Below the pieces are notes generated by a model, which did not search any database, was not told the origin of the DNA, and saw only the letters and a list, made by a program, of their open reading frames with translations. DNA of 27,984 nt from Chara braunii. Lineage: Eukaryota; Streptophyta; Charophyceae; Charales; Characeae. Position 1 is the first letter of the stretch. Every line of letters starts with the position of its first letter. Shown in pieces: positions 1 through 9,278 of this stretch. The translations under genes and the position numbers were made by a program. The stretch covers positions 1,595,465-1,623,448 of the forward strand of contig BFEA01000140.1 in NCBI GenBank assembly GCA_003427395.1, written 5' to 3'.

Positions 1-498
1 ATAAATACTAATAATAAAAATAAATAAAAAGAAAAAGAAAATTAAATTTAGTGAGTGCGCGAGCATGTTTTCGACACCGCCACCTTTGACGATTTTTTTT
101 TTTTTTTTGGCATAGCTAAATGCCCTGAAAATTGACAGATGTGTACTTCACATAATACAAAACCCATTAAAAAGTTTCAAAAAATAATAAAATTGTTTAG
201 ACCGCGAACTAAAGTGAAAACAAAAAGTAAAAAGTGAAAAAATACGTGGGCGAGCACGTTTTGACACCGCCATCTTTGGCGATTTTTAATTCTTATTTGG
301 CTTAGCCAAATGACTTGAAACTTTACAAGCGTGTACCTCATGTCATACAGAACTTACGAAACAAAATTCAGAAAAAAAATATATTTTTTGGCCCCAAAAT
401 AATTTTTGGCGGGGGCCGAACGCTGTCGGGTTCAGACCCTGAACGCCCGTACGTACGAAGATCTGCCCGAGGACCTCCGTACGTATGGGCTGGTGAAC

Positions 499-500
<2 letters not shown>
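1..500 (+). mobile_element. Foldback element arm, type A, cut by window edge
   Basis: This is an AT-rich arm that ends in a GC-rich terminus. It holds two tandem copies of a module reading roughly GAGCAYGTTTTNGACACCGCC, starting near 61 and 251 (about 190 bp apart). Each module is followed by a T-rich stretch, a TTGGCTTAGCCAAA-like palindrome and a GTGTACYTCA motif. From 408 the sequence becomes GC-rich (GGCGGGGGCCGAACGC) and carries a subterminal hairpin around 452-488, then ends CTGGTGAACCT at 500. Related arms lie at 620-1221 and 9754-10317 in the same orientation, and at 1241-1644 and 8449-8960 in reverse. No open frame in it looks coding. The other half of this element would lie outside the window. 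Confidence 0.7.

Positions 501-530
<30 letters not shown>
501..530. repeat. (ATCT)n microsatellite between two element ends
   Basis: About seven and a half copies of ATCT sit exactly between the type A terminus ending at 500 and the type B terminus beginning AGGGTTGACGG at 531. The equivalent position in the neighbouring palindrome (1222-1239) is a TA repeat, so short TA-containing repeats mark the junctions between element ends. Confidence 0.95.
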
Positions 531-618
531 AGGGTTGACGGCGTTCGGGACGGGCCGAACGCCCGAACGTACGGGACTCCTTCAGAAGGCGTTCGGCCGT
601 TCGGGCCGAACACGGACT
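531..618 (-). mobile_element. Type B element arm, partial
   Basis: A GC-rich arm starts AGGGTTGACGGCGTTCGG and is rich in CGTTCGG/CCGAACG motifs. It matches the right arm of the palindrome at 9143-9246 over most of its length, including GGACGGGCCGAACGCC and GCGTTCGGCCGTTCGGGCC. It runs into a poly-A stretch at 619, as the 9246 copy does. Only one arm is present, so it is either a truncated element or one end of a composite with the type A arm that follows. Confidence 0.6.
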
Positions 619-619
619 T

Positions 620-1221
620 AAAAAAAAAAAAGTTTTCAAAAAATTCCAAAAACACACAATGTTATAAAAAAAAATAAACTAAACAACATTTTCCTGGGCA
701 CTACATCCAAATTCTTTACCAAATTTGAATTAAAAATCAAATACAAAAAATAAACACTATGATAAAAAAAAAACAAAAAACAAAGAGAATTAAAATGAGT
801 GAGTGTGCCAACACCTTTTCGACACCGCCATCTTTACCGATGTTTAATTATTGTTTAGCATTGACAAATGCCCTGAAAATTTACGGATATGTAGTTTACA
901 TAATCAATAACTCATTAAAAAGTTTTCACAAAATAATAAATTTTTTTAGGCCCCGAAATGAGTGAGCGGGCGAGCACGTTTTGACACCCCCATCTTTGAC
1001 GATTTTTAATGTTTTTTTGGATTAGCAGAATGGCTTTAAAATTTATAAGCATGTAGGTTACGTCATAGATAACTCGCAAAAAAACATTCAGAAAAAAAAA
1101 CGTATTTTTAGGCCCCAAACAAAGTTTTGGCGGGGGCCGAACCTGGAGGTGTTCGGCCCCCGAACGGAACCCCGAACGTTCGGGGGCCAGCCCCGGGGCC
1201 CCCGAATGTTCGGTCAGCTAA
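620..1221 (+). mobile_element. Foldback element arm, type A variant; left half of a long palindrome
   Basis: This arm begins with A-rich DNA that holds a reverse copy of the shared core (about 668-750). It then carries two GACACC(G/C)CC modules near 808 and 971 and a GGCGGGGGCCGAAC stretch at 1129. The terminal 90 bp differ from other type A ends, being built from CCCCCGAACGTTCGGGGGCC-like palindromic blocks, so the tip was replaced or diverged while the inner arm was kept. It pairs as an inverted repeat with 1241-1644 across a (TA)n centre. Confidence 0.7.
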
Positions 1222-1239
1222 CTATATATATATATATAT
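1222..1239. repeat. (TA)n tract at palindrome centre
   Basis: An uninterrupted alternating TA run lies exactly between two opposed element ends, next to CAGGGT at 1241. It could be a target-site remnant, since such elements may prefer TA repeats, or the loop of a foldback. Confidence 0.9.
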
Positions 1240-1240
1240 G

Positions 1241-1644
1241 CAGGGTGACCAGCCCGTACGTACGGAGGTCCCCGGGCTGACCTCCGTATGTACGGGCGTT
1301 CGGGGTCCCGTATGGGGTTCAAACTTGACGGCGTTTGACCCCCGCCAAAAATTATTTCGGGGCCTAAATTTTTTTTTTTTTTTCTAACTGTTTTTTTGTG
1401 AGTTCTCTATGACGTGAGGTACCTGCCTATAATGTTAAAAGTCATTTGGCTCAGACAAATTGGAATTAAAAATTTCCAAAGATGGTGGTGTGAAAACGTG
1501 CTCGCCCACGTTTTTTTTCACTTTTTACTTTTTGTTTTCACTTTAGTTCGGGGCCTTAACAATTTTATTATTTTTAAAAACTTTTTAGTGGCTTTTGCAT
1601 GATGTGAAGTACACATTTGTAAATTTTCAGGGCATTTAGCTATG
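1241..1644 (-). mobile_element. Foldback element arm, type A; right half of a long palindrome
   Basis: The arm starts CAGGGTGACCAGCCCGTACG and holds a subterminal hairpin (about 1254-1289) in which CGTACGGAGGTC pairs with GACCTCCGTATG. It runs through GGCGTTTGACCCCCGCC, a T-rich stretch, and reverse copies of the modules near 1490 and 1630. Similarity to other arms stops at GCATTTAGCTATG (1644), where the gene-bearing segment begins, so the arm seems to have been interrupted there. The start fits the YARNG-type ends of hAT transposons, but no transposase is present and the class is unproven. Confidence 0.7.
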
Positions 1645-1713
1645 TTTCCGTACTCTCTGAGGTTGTGGTTTCTGGATGTAGAGCCACCTGAACCCTGCAA
1701 GTTCTGAACACTT

Positions 1714-2767
1714 TCATCCAAGACTCATAACACGGAAGTCAACCATAGCACAAAACTCCTCCCATAAAGTAGGAAGGTAGGGCCTGGAGAAAATCCCTCG
1801 TCTCAGATGTCGAAACTCTGACGGTTCAGTCACTGTATCGTAATCGATCGTTGCAGGAGAGATATACCTCTTGGCCAGATCTACCAAGTCTCCCCAGCAA
1901 GAGCCGTCTATGAGAGTGAAAGGTACTAGCGGCTTGGGGTATTCTGAGTAAAGCTTTGGCCCGAAACTACGAATCAGCTTGGTACCACTCTCATCGAGTT
2001 CTTTCTTTCTCTCCTTAAGGTACCTGGCTGCTGAGATCCAGACTGAGTCAAAGGGTTCATGAGTCTCTTTGCCTTTCTTCACGTAAGACCTCAGATCACG
2101 AATAGTGTCATCTGCGAAGCTAGTGAGAACAACAAAGATCGACAAATCTTCCTGTCTGACGCCGACTACACTTACATACTGATAACGAAAAGCCTCTTTG
2201 ATGGTTATCTGATTGAGGCTGGCCAAAACTGACCCACTGACGGGGAACGACAAAATTGAACTCATATGTGCGGAACGTAGTTTAAATATTGGTTGAGTGC
2301 TGGTTGAATGTCGTTTGAACGCTGATTGTGGACCGATTGAATGCCAGTTAAATGCTGATTTTCTGGGTTCCAATCATTTGGCACCAAAACACTGACTAAA
2401 CTGTAGTTTACTGAGAGGTGTTTGACAATCAGAGATACCTGTAAGATCACAGATTGTCGGGCAACGTTTTGCTATTTGGAATACAAGTGTAGCTTCAAGA
2501 GGTAAAGTTTGGGGACCTTAGTACTCACTCGAGCCTCGCTCTAGCCTGCACAGTTTCTAATAAAGATCCAGTACTGTGCAATTTGCCTTTATAGTCATAG
2601 AAATAAAGTACGTACTCGATAAGTTTTCTCTCACCAACCATCTGAACTGTATGCTCTCTTTGGGTTCGCTGCTGCAACTTCATATCCAAGTACGCCTCTT
2701 CTTCCCCTTCCTCTTTCTTATCTCTTTTCGATATGCACTTTACCACCAGGACCTCATCACCCCTCAT
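1714..2767 (-). CDS. Uncharacterised two-exon gene, possibly retroelement gag-like
   Basis: No family is recognised. Exon 1 is 2767-2529, intron 2528-2237 (292 nt), exon 2 2236-1714, giving 253 aa. The donor reads CTCGA|GTGAGT and the acceptor CCCCGTCAG|TGGG behind a pyrimidine-rich stretch. Exon 1 would hit a stop two bases after the donor, and splicing joins GA+T as Asp and keeps the exon 2 frame open for 174 codons. The start chosen is the first ATG in frame (2767), with A at -3. The frame is open upstream to a stop near 2864, so a further 5' exon is possible. Exon 1 has a charged run (KRDKKEEGEEE), then VQMVGERKLIEYVLYFYDYKG. Exon 2 has SFADDTIRDLRSYVKKGKE and KPLVPFTLIDGSCWGDL. No signal peptide or membrane segment is evident. 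A PBS-like motif about 160 nt upstream would suit a gag position, but an intron in gag would be unusual. It could equally be a host gene fragment. Confidence 0.55.
2291..2356. repeat. Degenerate 11-bp minisatellite inside the intron
   Basis: Six imperfect 11-nt units follow each other without gaps: GGTTGAGTGCT, GGTTGAATGTC, GTTTGAACGCT, GATTGTGGACC, GATTGAATGCC, AGTTAAATGCT. They fall within the predicted intron of the two-exon gene. The period of 11 is not a multiple of three, which fits non-coding sequence. Confidence 0.75.
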
Positions 2768-2928
2768 GCTTCCCCACAACCAAGATGCCAACGATGAATA
2801 GAAACAGATTGCACGTGATCCTGATGGGTTTTGTTGATTGGAGAAGATAAACAGTTTTCCGGCTCAAACCATTTATGCCTAGTTCTCTTTGACTGTTGAG
2901 GATCCTAGGCGGGTCAGGCCGTCACCTT

Positions 2929-2942
2929 CACTTCCGACACCA
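2929..2942 (-). other. Primer-binding-site-like motif
   Basis: The minus strand reads TAATCATAATTTGGTGTCGGAAGTG. TGGTGTCGGAAGTG resembles a tRNA 3'-end complement of the type used as a minus-strand primer site by LTR retrotransposons, which typically begins TGG. It lies a few bases after TAATCA (TG...CA boundary at 2948-2949) and about 160 nt upstream of the ATG of the two-exon gene, as expected for LTR, primer site, leader, gag. No LTR partner was found, so this is suggestive only. Confidence 0.35.
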
Positions 2943-2949
2943 AATTATG

Positions 2950-5160
2950 ATTACCCCTCACCCATGGTTTTGCTAGATGATAATTGAGGGGCGACACAGA
3001 TTTGCATCCTAGGGCGACCCTACTTCACAAAATTCAAAGGGGAATGTTGTGTTGGAGATCATCCAACTTCTGCCCTGGATGACAATTTACTAATTTCGGC
3101 TATGGAGGGTTCATAATGGTTAGCCCGTGATTAGAGCATGTAATTGCAATCTGCTGCTAAATTAGGGGCTAACTGGCCATAGCTGATTTAAGCTAAAGGT
3201 TAGTAGCGGACCACTTACTACTTGGCTTAGCCAAGGATTGTCGTACTCGTACGATGAGCAGAATAAGCTGTCAAGTTACGAGAGTTTTAGCATTATGCAC
3301 CGACTAGTGGCCGACCTACCCCACGACAAGTCACATTCCTTGTGAACCTCATCCAGGTGAAACGCCAAACAGTCTTCCAACATAGCGGACAGACTTTGCC
3401 AGGACGGCCAGGCGGACACCACTTATAGCGAGAGCCTCTCGAGCAGTGTATCTTACATCTAGGCAAGAAAAAAAATCTCACACGAGCAATACACAACGTT
3501 CCTGTAATAAGGAACTTCGTCAGAGTGGGGTACTTCGATGTTGACAACAATAAGCCTCACGCGATTATGAGCGAAAACACACAGCGTCCTTTTCACCAGT
3601 ACGAAAGGAATATTGTCTGGTTAGTCTTTTAGAAATCTTTTCTACTCGAGCGCTGAGTTTTCACGCTATCTACAAGGATGGCCCGAAGTGTATGTGATCC
3701 GTCAAACTTTACTTACACTGGAACTTTTCGCTCACCAGGTTTCTCACATAACTGCAAACCCAACTGGAACGGTTCAAACGAATAGCGCACAAAATACTTG
3801 TTGATGGCCATGATGCAGACCCATCTCGAGTAGTCACACACAGATCTCACCAGTCCTCTGAATTGGACGATACACTGGGTGAGGGTCTTCCGAGACTGGC
3901 CAGGAGTATACCCTTCTTAATAGACAACAAAAATTGTTGAACGATCAGTAACTGACTGAACTTGAAAGTGACTTCTCATAATTAGACAAGTATTCAATTT
4001 TATAATTACCCTTCAAGTAAGCACAGTCATAGCACTCATCTACTCACAAAAGAAGCCTCTTAACGTTGTCAAGGGGGTATGGCACACCCTTTTCCCATTG
4101 GCCACCAGTTCAGTAAAGTGTCTCAAGGAAATTTACACAGTACTAACTTAATCCATGAACCCGGGTTACGACCTCGATCAATCCCCATTAACGAGGTACT
4201 TGACCAAAAGGTACACCACTATTTTCAGTAACCTTTGCTTGCCCATCAGAATAGGAAATCGAAAAATAGAAATAATAGTCGACTCATTTATCATGCAATC
4301 TTCAATTTTCACTCGAGTTTATACCCATTGCCCCTTCACCACTACTTTACACCCTCCCACTTGCTGCCTGAAGGTCATTAGGCATGTGCTTAGTTAGCGT
4401 TCCCCAGCCAAGGAGTGCTACTCAGTTCACCAGGATTGATCCAGTAGGCTAGATCACAAATATAGTACATGAGCAATACAGCAACAACATCACACGAGAA
4501 AGCATTAGGTAAAAGGGCGAGAGTTGAGCCCACTGCACCGGCTGGTTCGACCATGTACGCCAACCAACTGTTGAACTAATCCACCTTTTAAAGGGAATCA
4601 TACTTTATCCGTCACACTGAATCAAACGTCTGAACTCGAGGCTGGATGGCAAGATCTTACCTTATCAATATTGATGCATAAAGGCTAGATCCCAGTGACG
4701 AATACCACTAAGTTCGAGCTCAACACTTCGTTCTAAGACTGCAGGGTTACTTGCTCGTGACAATCTGTCAATGAACTTGGGCCAGCATTCGCATTACCCT
4801 ATATAGGTGACACCTGGTAGCACAACCAAAATAGACGCGTTATCGGTAGAGATAGCATAAAAGTGATTGATCAGAGCTCAACCCACGATACCGACTCGAA
4901 TGTCACCTTACTAGTTTCATGTGATTTACCCTTCCCTTTCGTGAGGGTGAAAAAGATAAAACAACACTCATGATTCAGTAGAAGCCAGAAGTTTAATACG
5001 GTCGACACCATTCACGCCTACACGCAGCGCCTAAAAGATGGAAATTTGGTTTTCTCTCCCAAGTGCGTGTTGATGGTAACTAGTTGGCTCGTTCTCTCCC
5101 GTCTCGTCACACATGAGTCGAGTTAGCGTGCGCAGGCAAAGTAGACTAAGTCCGTGAATC
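2950..5160. other. Gene-free stretch, nothing recognised
   Basis: Base composition is even, homopolymers are few, and open frames are short and unconvincing on both strands. No repeat shared with the rest of the window was seen. If the motif at 2929-2942 is a true primer site, the first part of this stretch would be an LTR read on the minus strand, but no second LTR copy or clear outer boundary was found. Confidence 0.5.
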
Positions 5161-5163
5161 AGA

Positions 5164-6407
5164 TGACGTCATCCCATACAAACGCGCTCAGCACATCGTG
5201 AGAAGCAAACCTCTATCAGAAGCAATGAGCTTTCGGTAGGAGAAATGTGAAAAACTTTGCATCTTCGCGGGAGCCCGTAAGCCTCACACACTCATTGGTC
5301 AGAGCTGGAGTCGTACATTTGATTTAAATAGCAAACTCAATAACCTTGAAAACCCGAGAAGACCCTGCCATCTGACCCCTCTTTTTCAAGTCATGTACAG
5401 GGCTTGATCCCTGTCGATGCCCCGTCCTCGCGAATCTCGTCAAGGCAGCAGGAGATAACGCAGACCCACGTAAGAAACTAGAGCGTGAAGTAGCACTCTC
5501 GTTGCCTCGACGACCAACGACTATTAGAGATAGGCGAAGTCGCTACAGACACGCAAGTAGGAAGCTCCCGACGGAGGAGACGTCAACAGAAAGTGTGCAG
5601 ACTTCATCTGCGACGTCAGCAAGAAGCCACCAACTCCCTTTCTACCCCAGTGCGTGTCAAGCACAAGCATTCCCTTTGCGCTTGGCATGACCGTCAGAAG
5701 CTGACGTCAACAACAAATGTCGTCTCCCTCATTATCTCTCGCAGTGCCTCAACTCACATGATCGTGGCGAAGCCAACCACATTACCCCCATATGTAGAAG
5801 CATTACATCCAGCTAGTTCGGGATAACCATACAGATGTCTGATCTCGTCCCTAACACGCTCGCCTCCTCACACTGTGTCCCAATACGTTGACGTCAACTC
5901 ACCTCTCATCCTAGCTTTTCTCCTCTCGTTTGTCGCACCAGTCAGGCAAGTGGCGCCCATCTCGCGCGGTCATATGTCCTCATAAGTGGCTGACGTCCAT
6001 CTCAACTAGACCACCTCTCTTTTCTCGCTCTTCCCGCCGATGCAATATTTCTTCTTCAACCTCACACGGACCATCCCCACCCACGTTGACCTTTGATCCT
6101 CTCTTCTAACTCTCGCGTGACACTGCTCCGTGCGTACCATTTTCTGACAACTACTTCGCCCCCGCCAGTTCTGTCCGTCCTCCCCCAGTTGGCCTCCATG
6201 TCTCTTGGCCTAGTGATGTGACTCCTCCGTTGCCGTGAGTTGGCCTCTAGGCCACTCTCCACTGGTTCCGCAGAAGGGTGGTGCCGTCATCACTAGTCCA
6301 GTCCATGCCAGGACTGGGTTTCCGCGCCCATGTGACTGGCATCGCTCTCAGCCTCCGTGTCGAGGTCCAAATGTTGTTGTTCCCTTTCTTCAGTATCCGT
6401 GGACGTC
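5164..6407. promoter_or_regulatory. Cluster of GACGTC (CRE/bZIP-like) palindromes
   Basis: At least seven GACGTC sites occur: TGACGTCA at 5164 and 5702, GACGTCAA at 5579, GACGTCAG at 5612, TTGACGTCAA at 5889, TGACGTCC at 5991 and GACGTC at 6402. Five lie within about 420 bp. A six-base site is expected roughly once per 4 kb, so this is a clear excess. TGACGTCA is the classical binding site of bZIP proteins of the CREB/ATF or plant TGA type. No gene is clearly positioned to be controlled. The cluster could be the upstream region of an LTR or a lost promoter. Confidence 0.4.
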
Positions 6408-6667
6408 TCTCCTTCTAGGTACGAACTGATGACCTTGGTCTGCGCTCATTTCCTCCTCTTTTCCCCCTTCTACGTTTACCTTCAGCTTCGCCTCCTGCCT
6501 ACCGTAACTGTAGTCCAGTACGGCCGTCACTGTAGGCCCTTCACCAGTCATTCATTCCCACCTCCAAAGAAAATGGAGGCACCTTGGCCTATAGCCATAT
6601 AACCCACTGCTTCGTACCATAGCCGCTCCCCCCTTCGGTTGGCCTGCATGCCAGTACCAGGCCACAA

Positions 6668-6775
6668 AAGTCCGAGAAACCATAGAAGTGTGAGAAGCCT
6701 CAAAAGTCTGAGAAGCCTCAAAAGTCTGGAAAGCCGCAAAAGTTTGGGTAGCCGCCGAAGTCTGGGACAAAAGCG
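6668..6775. repeat. 18-bp minisatellite, six units
   Basis: Six head-to-tail units of 18 bp match AAGTCTGAGAAGCCTCAA with increasing divergence at both ends. Because 18 is a multiple of three, several frames stay open on both strands. The plus strand reads as SLRSLK-type repeats (within 6639-6857) and the minus strand as LLRLLR or QTFEAS repeats. That openness follows from the periodicity and does not by itself show coding. Confidence 0.85.
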
Positions 6776-6902
6776 GTCGAACACTCAGCGCAAGCACACA
6801 CAAGTTGCCTCACGCTCACGCCGCAACACAACCTTCCCCCAGTTCGCCAGCAGATAGCGTGACACGATGGCTTATGCTTAAGCAACCAGATGATCATCTC
6901 CC

Positions 6903-7014
6903 TCTTTTTTTTATAGGGTTGCTACCTACTGCGACCCCTCCGCTCAAAACGAGGGATTCAAATAAACTCTCTGAATCCTGTCTTTTTGTAATTACTACTT
7001 CATAAATTAATAAA
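6903..7014 (+). promoter_or_regulatory. TATA-like site followed by two AATAAA signals, LTR-like
   Basis: TTTTTTTTATAGGG near 6905-6916 is followed by a GC-richer stretch and then AATAAA at 6961 and 7009. A TATA-like box, short transcribed region and poly-A signal in about 110 bp is the layout of an LTR promoter/R region, and the GACGTC cluster lies upstream in the same direction. No repeated partner or primer site was found after it, and such short motifs occur by chance. Confidence 0.2.
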
Positions 7015-7430
7015 ATAGGATAAAACAAGAGGCAGAACATCAACGGTCATAGCACCAGTCCCCGTATGGAGTGACCGCAGGTCTACTCGACAGTCCCATA
7101 ACGGTTTAGTGACAGGTGTTTCCCTCCCTTCAAAATTCGCCGCTGGCCTTACCTTTGATGGGTACCCGAGTCCGATGGCAAGGAGGGGCCCTATAACCTC
7201 CCATGGGGGGTGATAAGCCTCCTACCAAAGTGGTCGCGGGTCACCCCTGTTTTAGGGTCACCGCACGGCGCTTAACTGGACAGTTCAGCCACAGGACGAT
7301 ATGTGAAGGGTTGGGCCAGATTAGGTCACAGACCACAACTGAGCTCGAAATTTGAACCGTTGGCCTTCTCACGGAAAGACAGGCCGAAAAGACCTGAATA
7401 AAATAATAACGATAGTAATAACAATAATAA
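7015..7430. other. Gene-free stretch, nothing recognised except AAT repeats at its end
   Basis: This is moderately GC-rich unique sequence without a convincing open frame. From about 7400 it becomes an (AAT)-rich tract, into which the element at 7439 is inserted. Confidence 0.5.
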
Positions 7431-7438
7431 TAATAATG

Positions 7439-7712
7439 CTAGGCTACCAGAGTGGCCCTGGGTCACTTGCCCGGCCGGGCCAAAACAATTAAAATATATA
7501 TATATATTTAAAATTTATTTTTTATTCTAAATTTGGTGAAGAATTTCGATGTGACTCTGAGGCAAATGTTCTTCAGTTTATTTTTCTGCATAACAGAGTT
7601 TTTTTTCGGTTTTTTCAGTTTTTTTTTTTTTTTTTTTTTTTTTGCTGGGACCTTCCCTGGTCCTTACACAGGCCGGCCACCCAGGACCCGGGCGGCCCGG
7701 CTGGTAGCCTAG
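7439..7712. mobile_element. MITE-like element, type C copy 1, with TIR and 8-bp TSD
   Basis: This is a 274-bp element with perfect 12-bp terminal inverted repeats: CTAGGCTACCAG at 7439-7450 and CTGGTAGCCTAG at 7701-7712. It is flanked by TAATAATG (7431-7438) and TAATAATT (7713-7720), a 7/8 target-site duplication. The subterminal regions are GC-rich (CCCGGCCGGGC; GGCGGCCCGGC). The inside holds the shared core (7510-7598) and a long T run. There is no coding capacity, so it would depend on another element's transposase. An 8-bp duplication is typical of hAT elements, but the flank is low-complexity, so the duplication alone is weak. Confidence 0.75.
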
Positions 7713-7720
7713 TAATAATT

Positions 7721-8448
7721 GTTATAATAATAATAGCAGAAGGGAAAAACGAGGAAAAGGGGAAAGCACAGCGTCACTACCGCTCGTACCACTAAACCGC
7801 CCTTGATGAAAATGATGATCCAGATCAGGGCACGGGTCTGTCGTGCAGCCTCTCCCATTTTTCGTTTCCTTTTTCTTTTTCTTTCTTTAACTCTCCTCTA
7901 TTCGACTGTGATGGCAGCCCATGCATCTAACCCACAGCCAAGCCAAAAGGGCATCTAGCGCGCGACAGAAAAGACAGCACCACTCTCTCTGGCTTCGCGT
8001 CCCTGGACGACTGCAACCACTGACCAGCAGAGCCCCACAGTCCAGCGAAACTCCGAGCCTGAATGGGTCGATGGTGAGTTTACAGAGGAGCTGACAAGCC
8101 TGGTACTTTACGGGTCGGAGAACAGTCCCTGTGGGGCTTTCCTCTCAGTTCCTTCCTCGCTTAGACAATAACAGGTAACACACCGTATGCTTCCCGTAAC
8201 TTGATTTAGGGAAAGCCCCCGCAGGCACCATTCAGGTCTTTTCACCACCTCGTCTCTGAGTGGACATTGACCACTCCATCTTGAGCACCGTCCCTGCCAG
8301 GGGTCTGTAGGCTAGGAAGCTTCACGTGCTACAGGGTCAGTGAGCAGACTCCTGACGCTCTGCAGAAGTAGTGCTTAGTACACAACCGAAAGCACGTGAG
8401 CAGGCTCTTGGTATGCAACGAAGGGTCGGGACACCGCGCCCTCCGACA
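7721..8448. other. Gene-free stretch, nothing recognised
   Basis: This is unique sequence of mixed composition. A short AAT-rich tract at the left is followed by about 650 bp with no convincing open frame or repeat. Some bases just before 8449 (CGGGACACCGCGCC) may be a decayed outer tip of the following element. Confidence 0.5.
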
Positions 8449-8945
8449 ACGTACGGAGGTCCCTTGGTCGACCTCCGTCCGTACGGGCGTTCGGGGTCCC
8501 GTACGGGGTCCGAACCTGACGGCATTTGGCCCCTACCAAAACTTATTTCGGGGCCTTAAAATACATTTTTGTTTCTGATTTGTTTTTTTGTCATTTCTAT
8601 ATGACGTGAGGTATATGCCTATAAAGTTTCAAGTCATTTGGCTGAGCCAAATAAGAATTAAAAATCGCCAAAGATAGCGGTGTCAAAACATATTCGCCCA
8701 CATTGTTTTTCATTTTTTAGCTTTTGTTTTCATTTTAGTTCGGGGTCCAAAAAAAATTATTATTTTTTGAAAATATTTTAGTGGGTTCGGCATTATGTAA
8801 AGTACACATCTGTAAATTTTCAGTCCAAATGAATTGTTATTTTTATTATTAGTATTTGTTGTTCGTATTTTATTTTATTTTAAATTTGATAAGGAATTAT
8901 GATGTAATGCTCGAGCAAGTCTTGTTTAATTTATTTTTCTTCATA

Positions 8946-8960
<15 letters not shown>
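8449..8960 (-). mobile_element. Foldback element arm, type A, outer tip lost
   Basis: The arm begins ACGTACGGAGGTCCC, so about 15 bp of the usual CAGGGTGACCAGCCCGT tip is missing or decayed. It then follows the type A pattern: hairpin (8449-8488), GGGGTCCCGTACGGGGTCCGAACCTGACGG, T-rich stretch, reverse module near 8640-8720, GTACACATCTGTAAATTTTCAG, and the core at 8868-8955. It is the inverted partner of 9754-10317, with about 0.8 kb of other elements nested between. Confidence 0.7.
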
Positions 8961-9000
<40 letters not shown>

Positions 9001-9001
9001 T
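8948..9001. repeat. (ATT)n microsatellite
   Basis: About 17 copies of ATT follow directly on the core of the type A arm and end at the start of the type B palindrome. Confidence 0.95.
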
Positions 9002-9004
9002 TTT

Positions 9005-9246
9005 TGTCCGCGTTCAGCCCGAACGGCCGAACGCATCCCCAAGGGGTCCCATACGTTCGGACGTTCGTGTTTGGGCATTCAGCCCGTCCGGAACGCCGGT
9101 TACCCTATATACGGCCGAACGCATCCCCAAGGGGTCCCATACGTATACAGGGTAACCGGCGTTCAGGACGGGCCGAACGCCCAAACCCGAACGTCCGAAC
9201 GTATGGGACCCCTTGGGGATGCGTTCGGCCGTTCGGGCCAAACACA
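9005..9246. mobile_element. Type B palindromic element
   Basis: Two arms of about 100 bp (9009-9108 and 9143-9242) are near-perfect reverse complements, built of CCGAACG, CATCCCCAAGGGGTCCCATACG and CGTCCGGAACGCCGG blocks. The centre (9109-9142) holds a further short copy of the CGAACGCATCCCCAAGGGG block between TATA-like tracts. The outer edges are T-rich on the left and A-rich on the right. There is no coding capacity. A transcript would form a long hairpin. A single related arm lies at 531-618. Confidence 0.8.
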
Positions 9247-9278
9247 GATCCAAAAAAAAAAAAAAAAAAAAAAAAACA

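Noticed and set aside
2262-2450. Minus-strand frame of 62 codons between the two exons
   Set aside because: It lies inside the predicted intron and crosses the 11-bp minisatellite.
8856-9155. Open frame with a long Tyr run and similar homopolymer frames (10401-10655, 18593-18889, 27190-27597)
   Set aside because: They are translations of ATT, T-run or CT microsatellites inside mobile elements, without balanced composition or splice signals.
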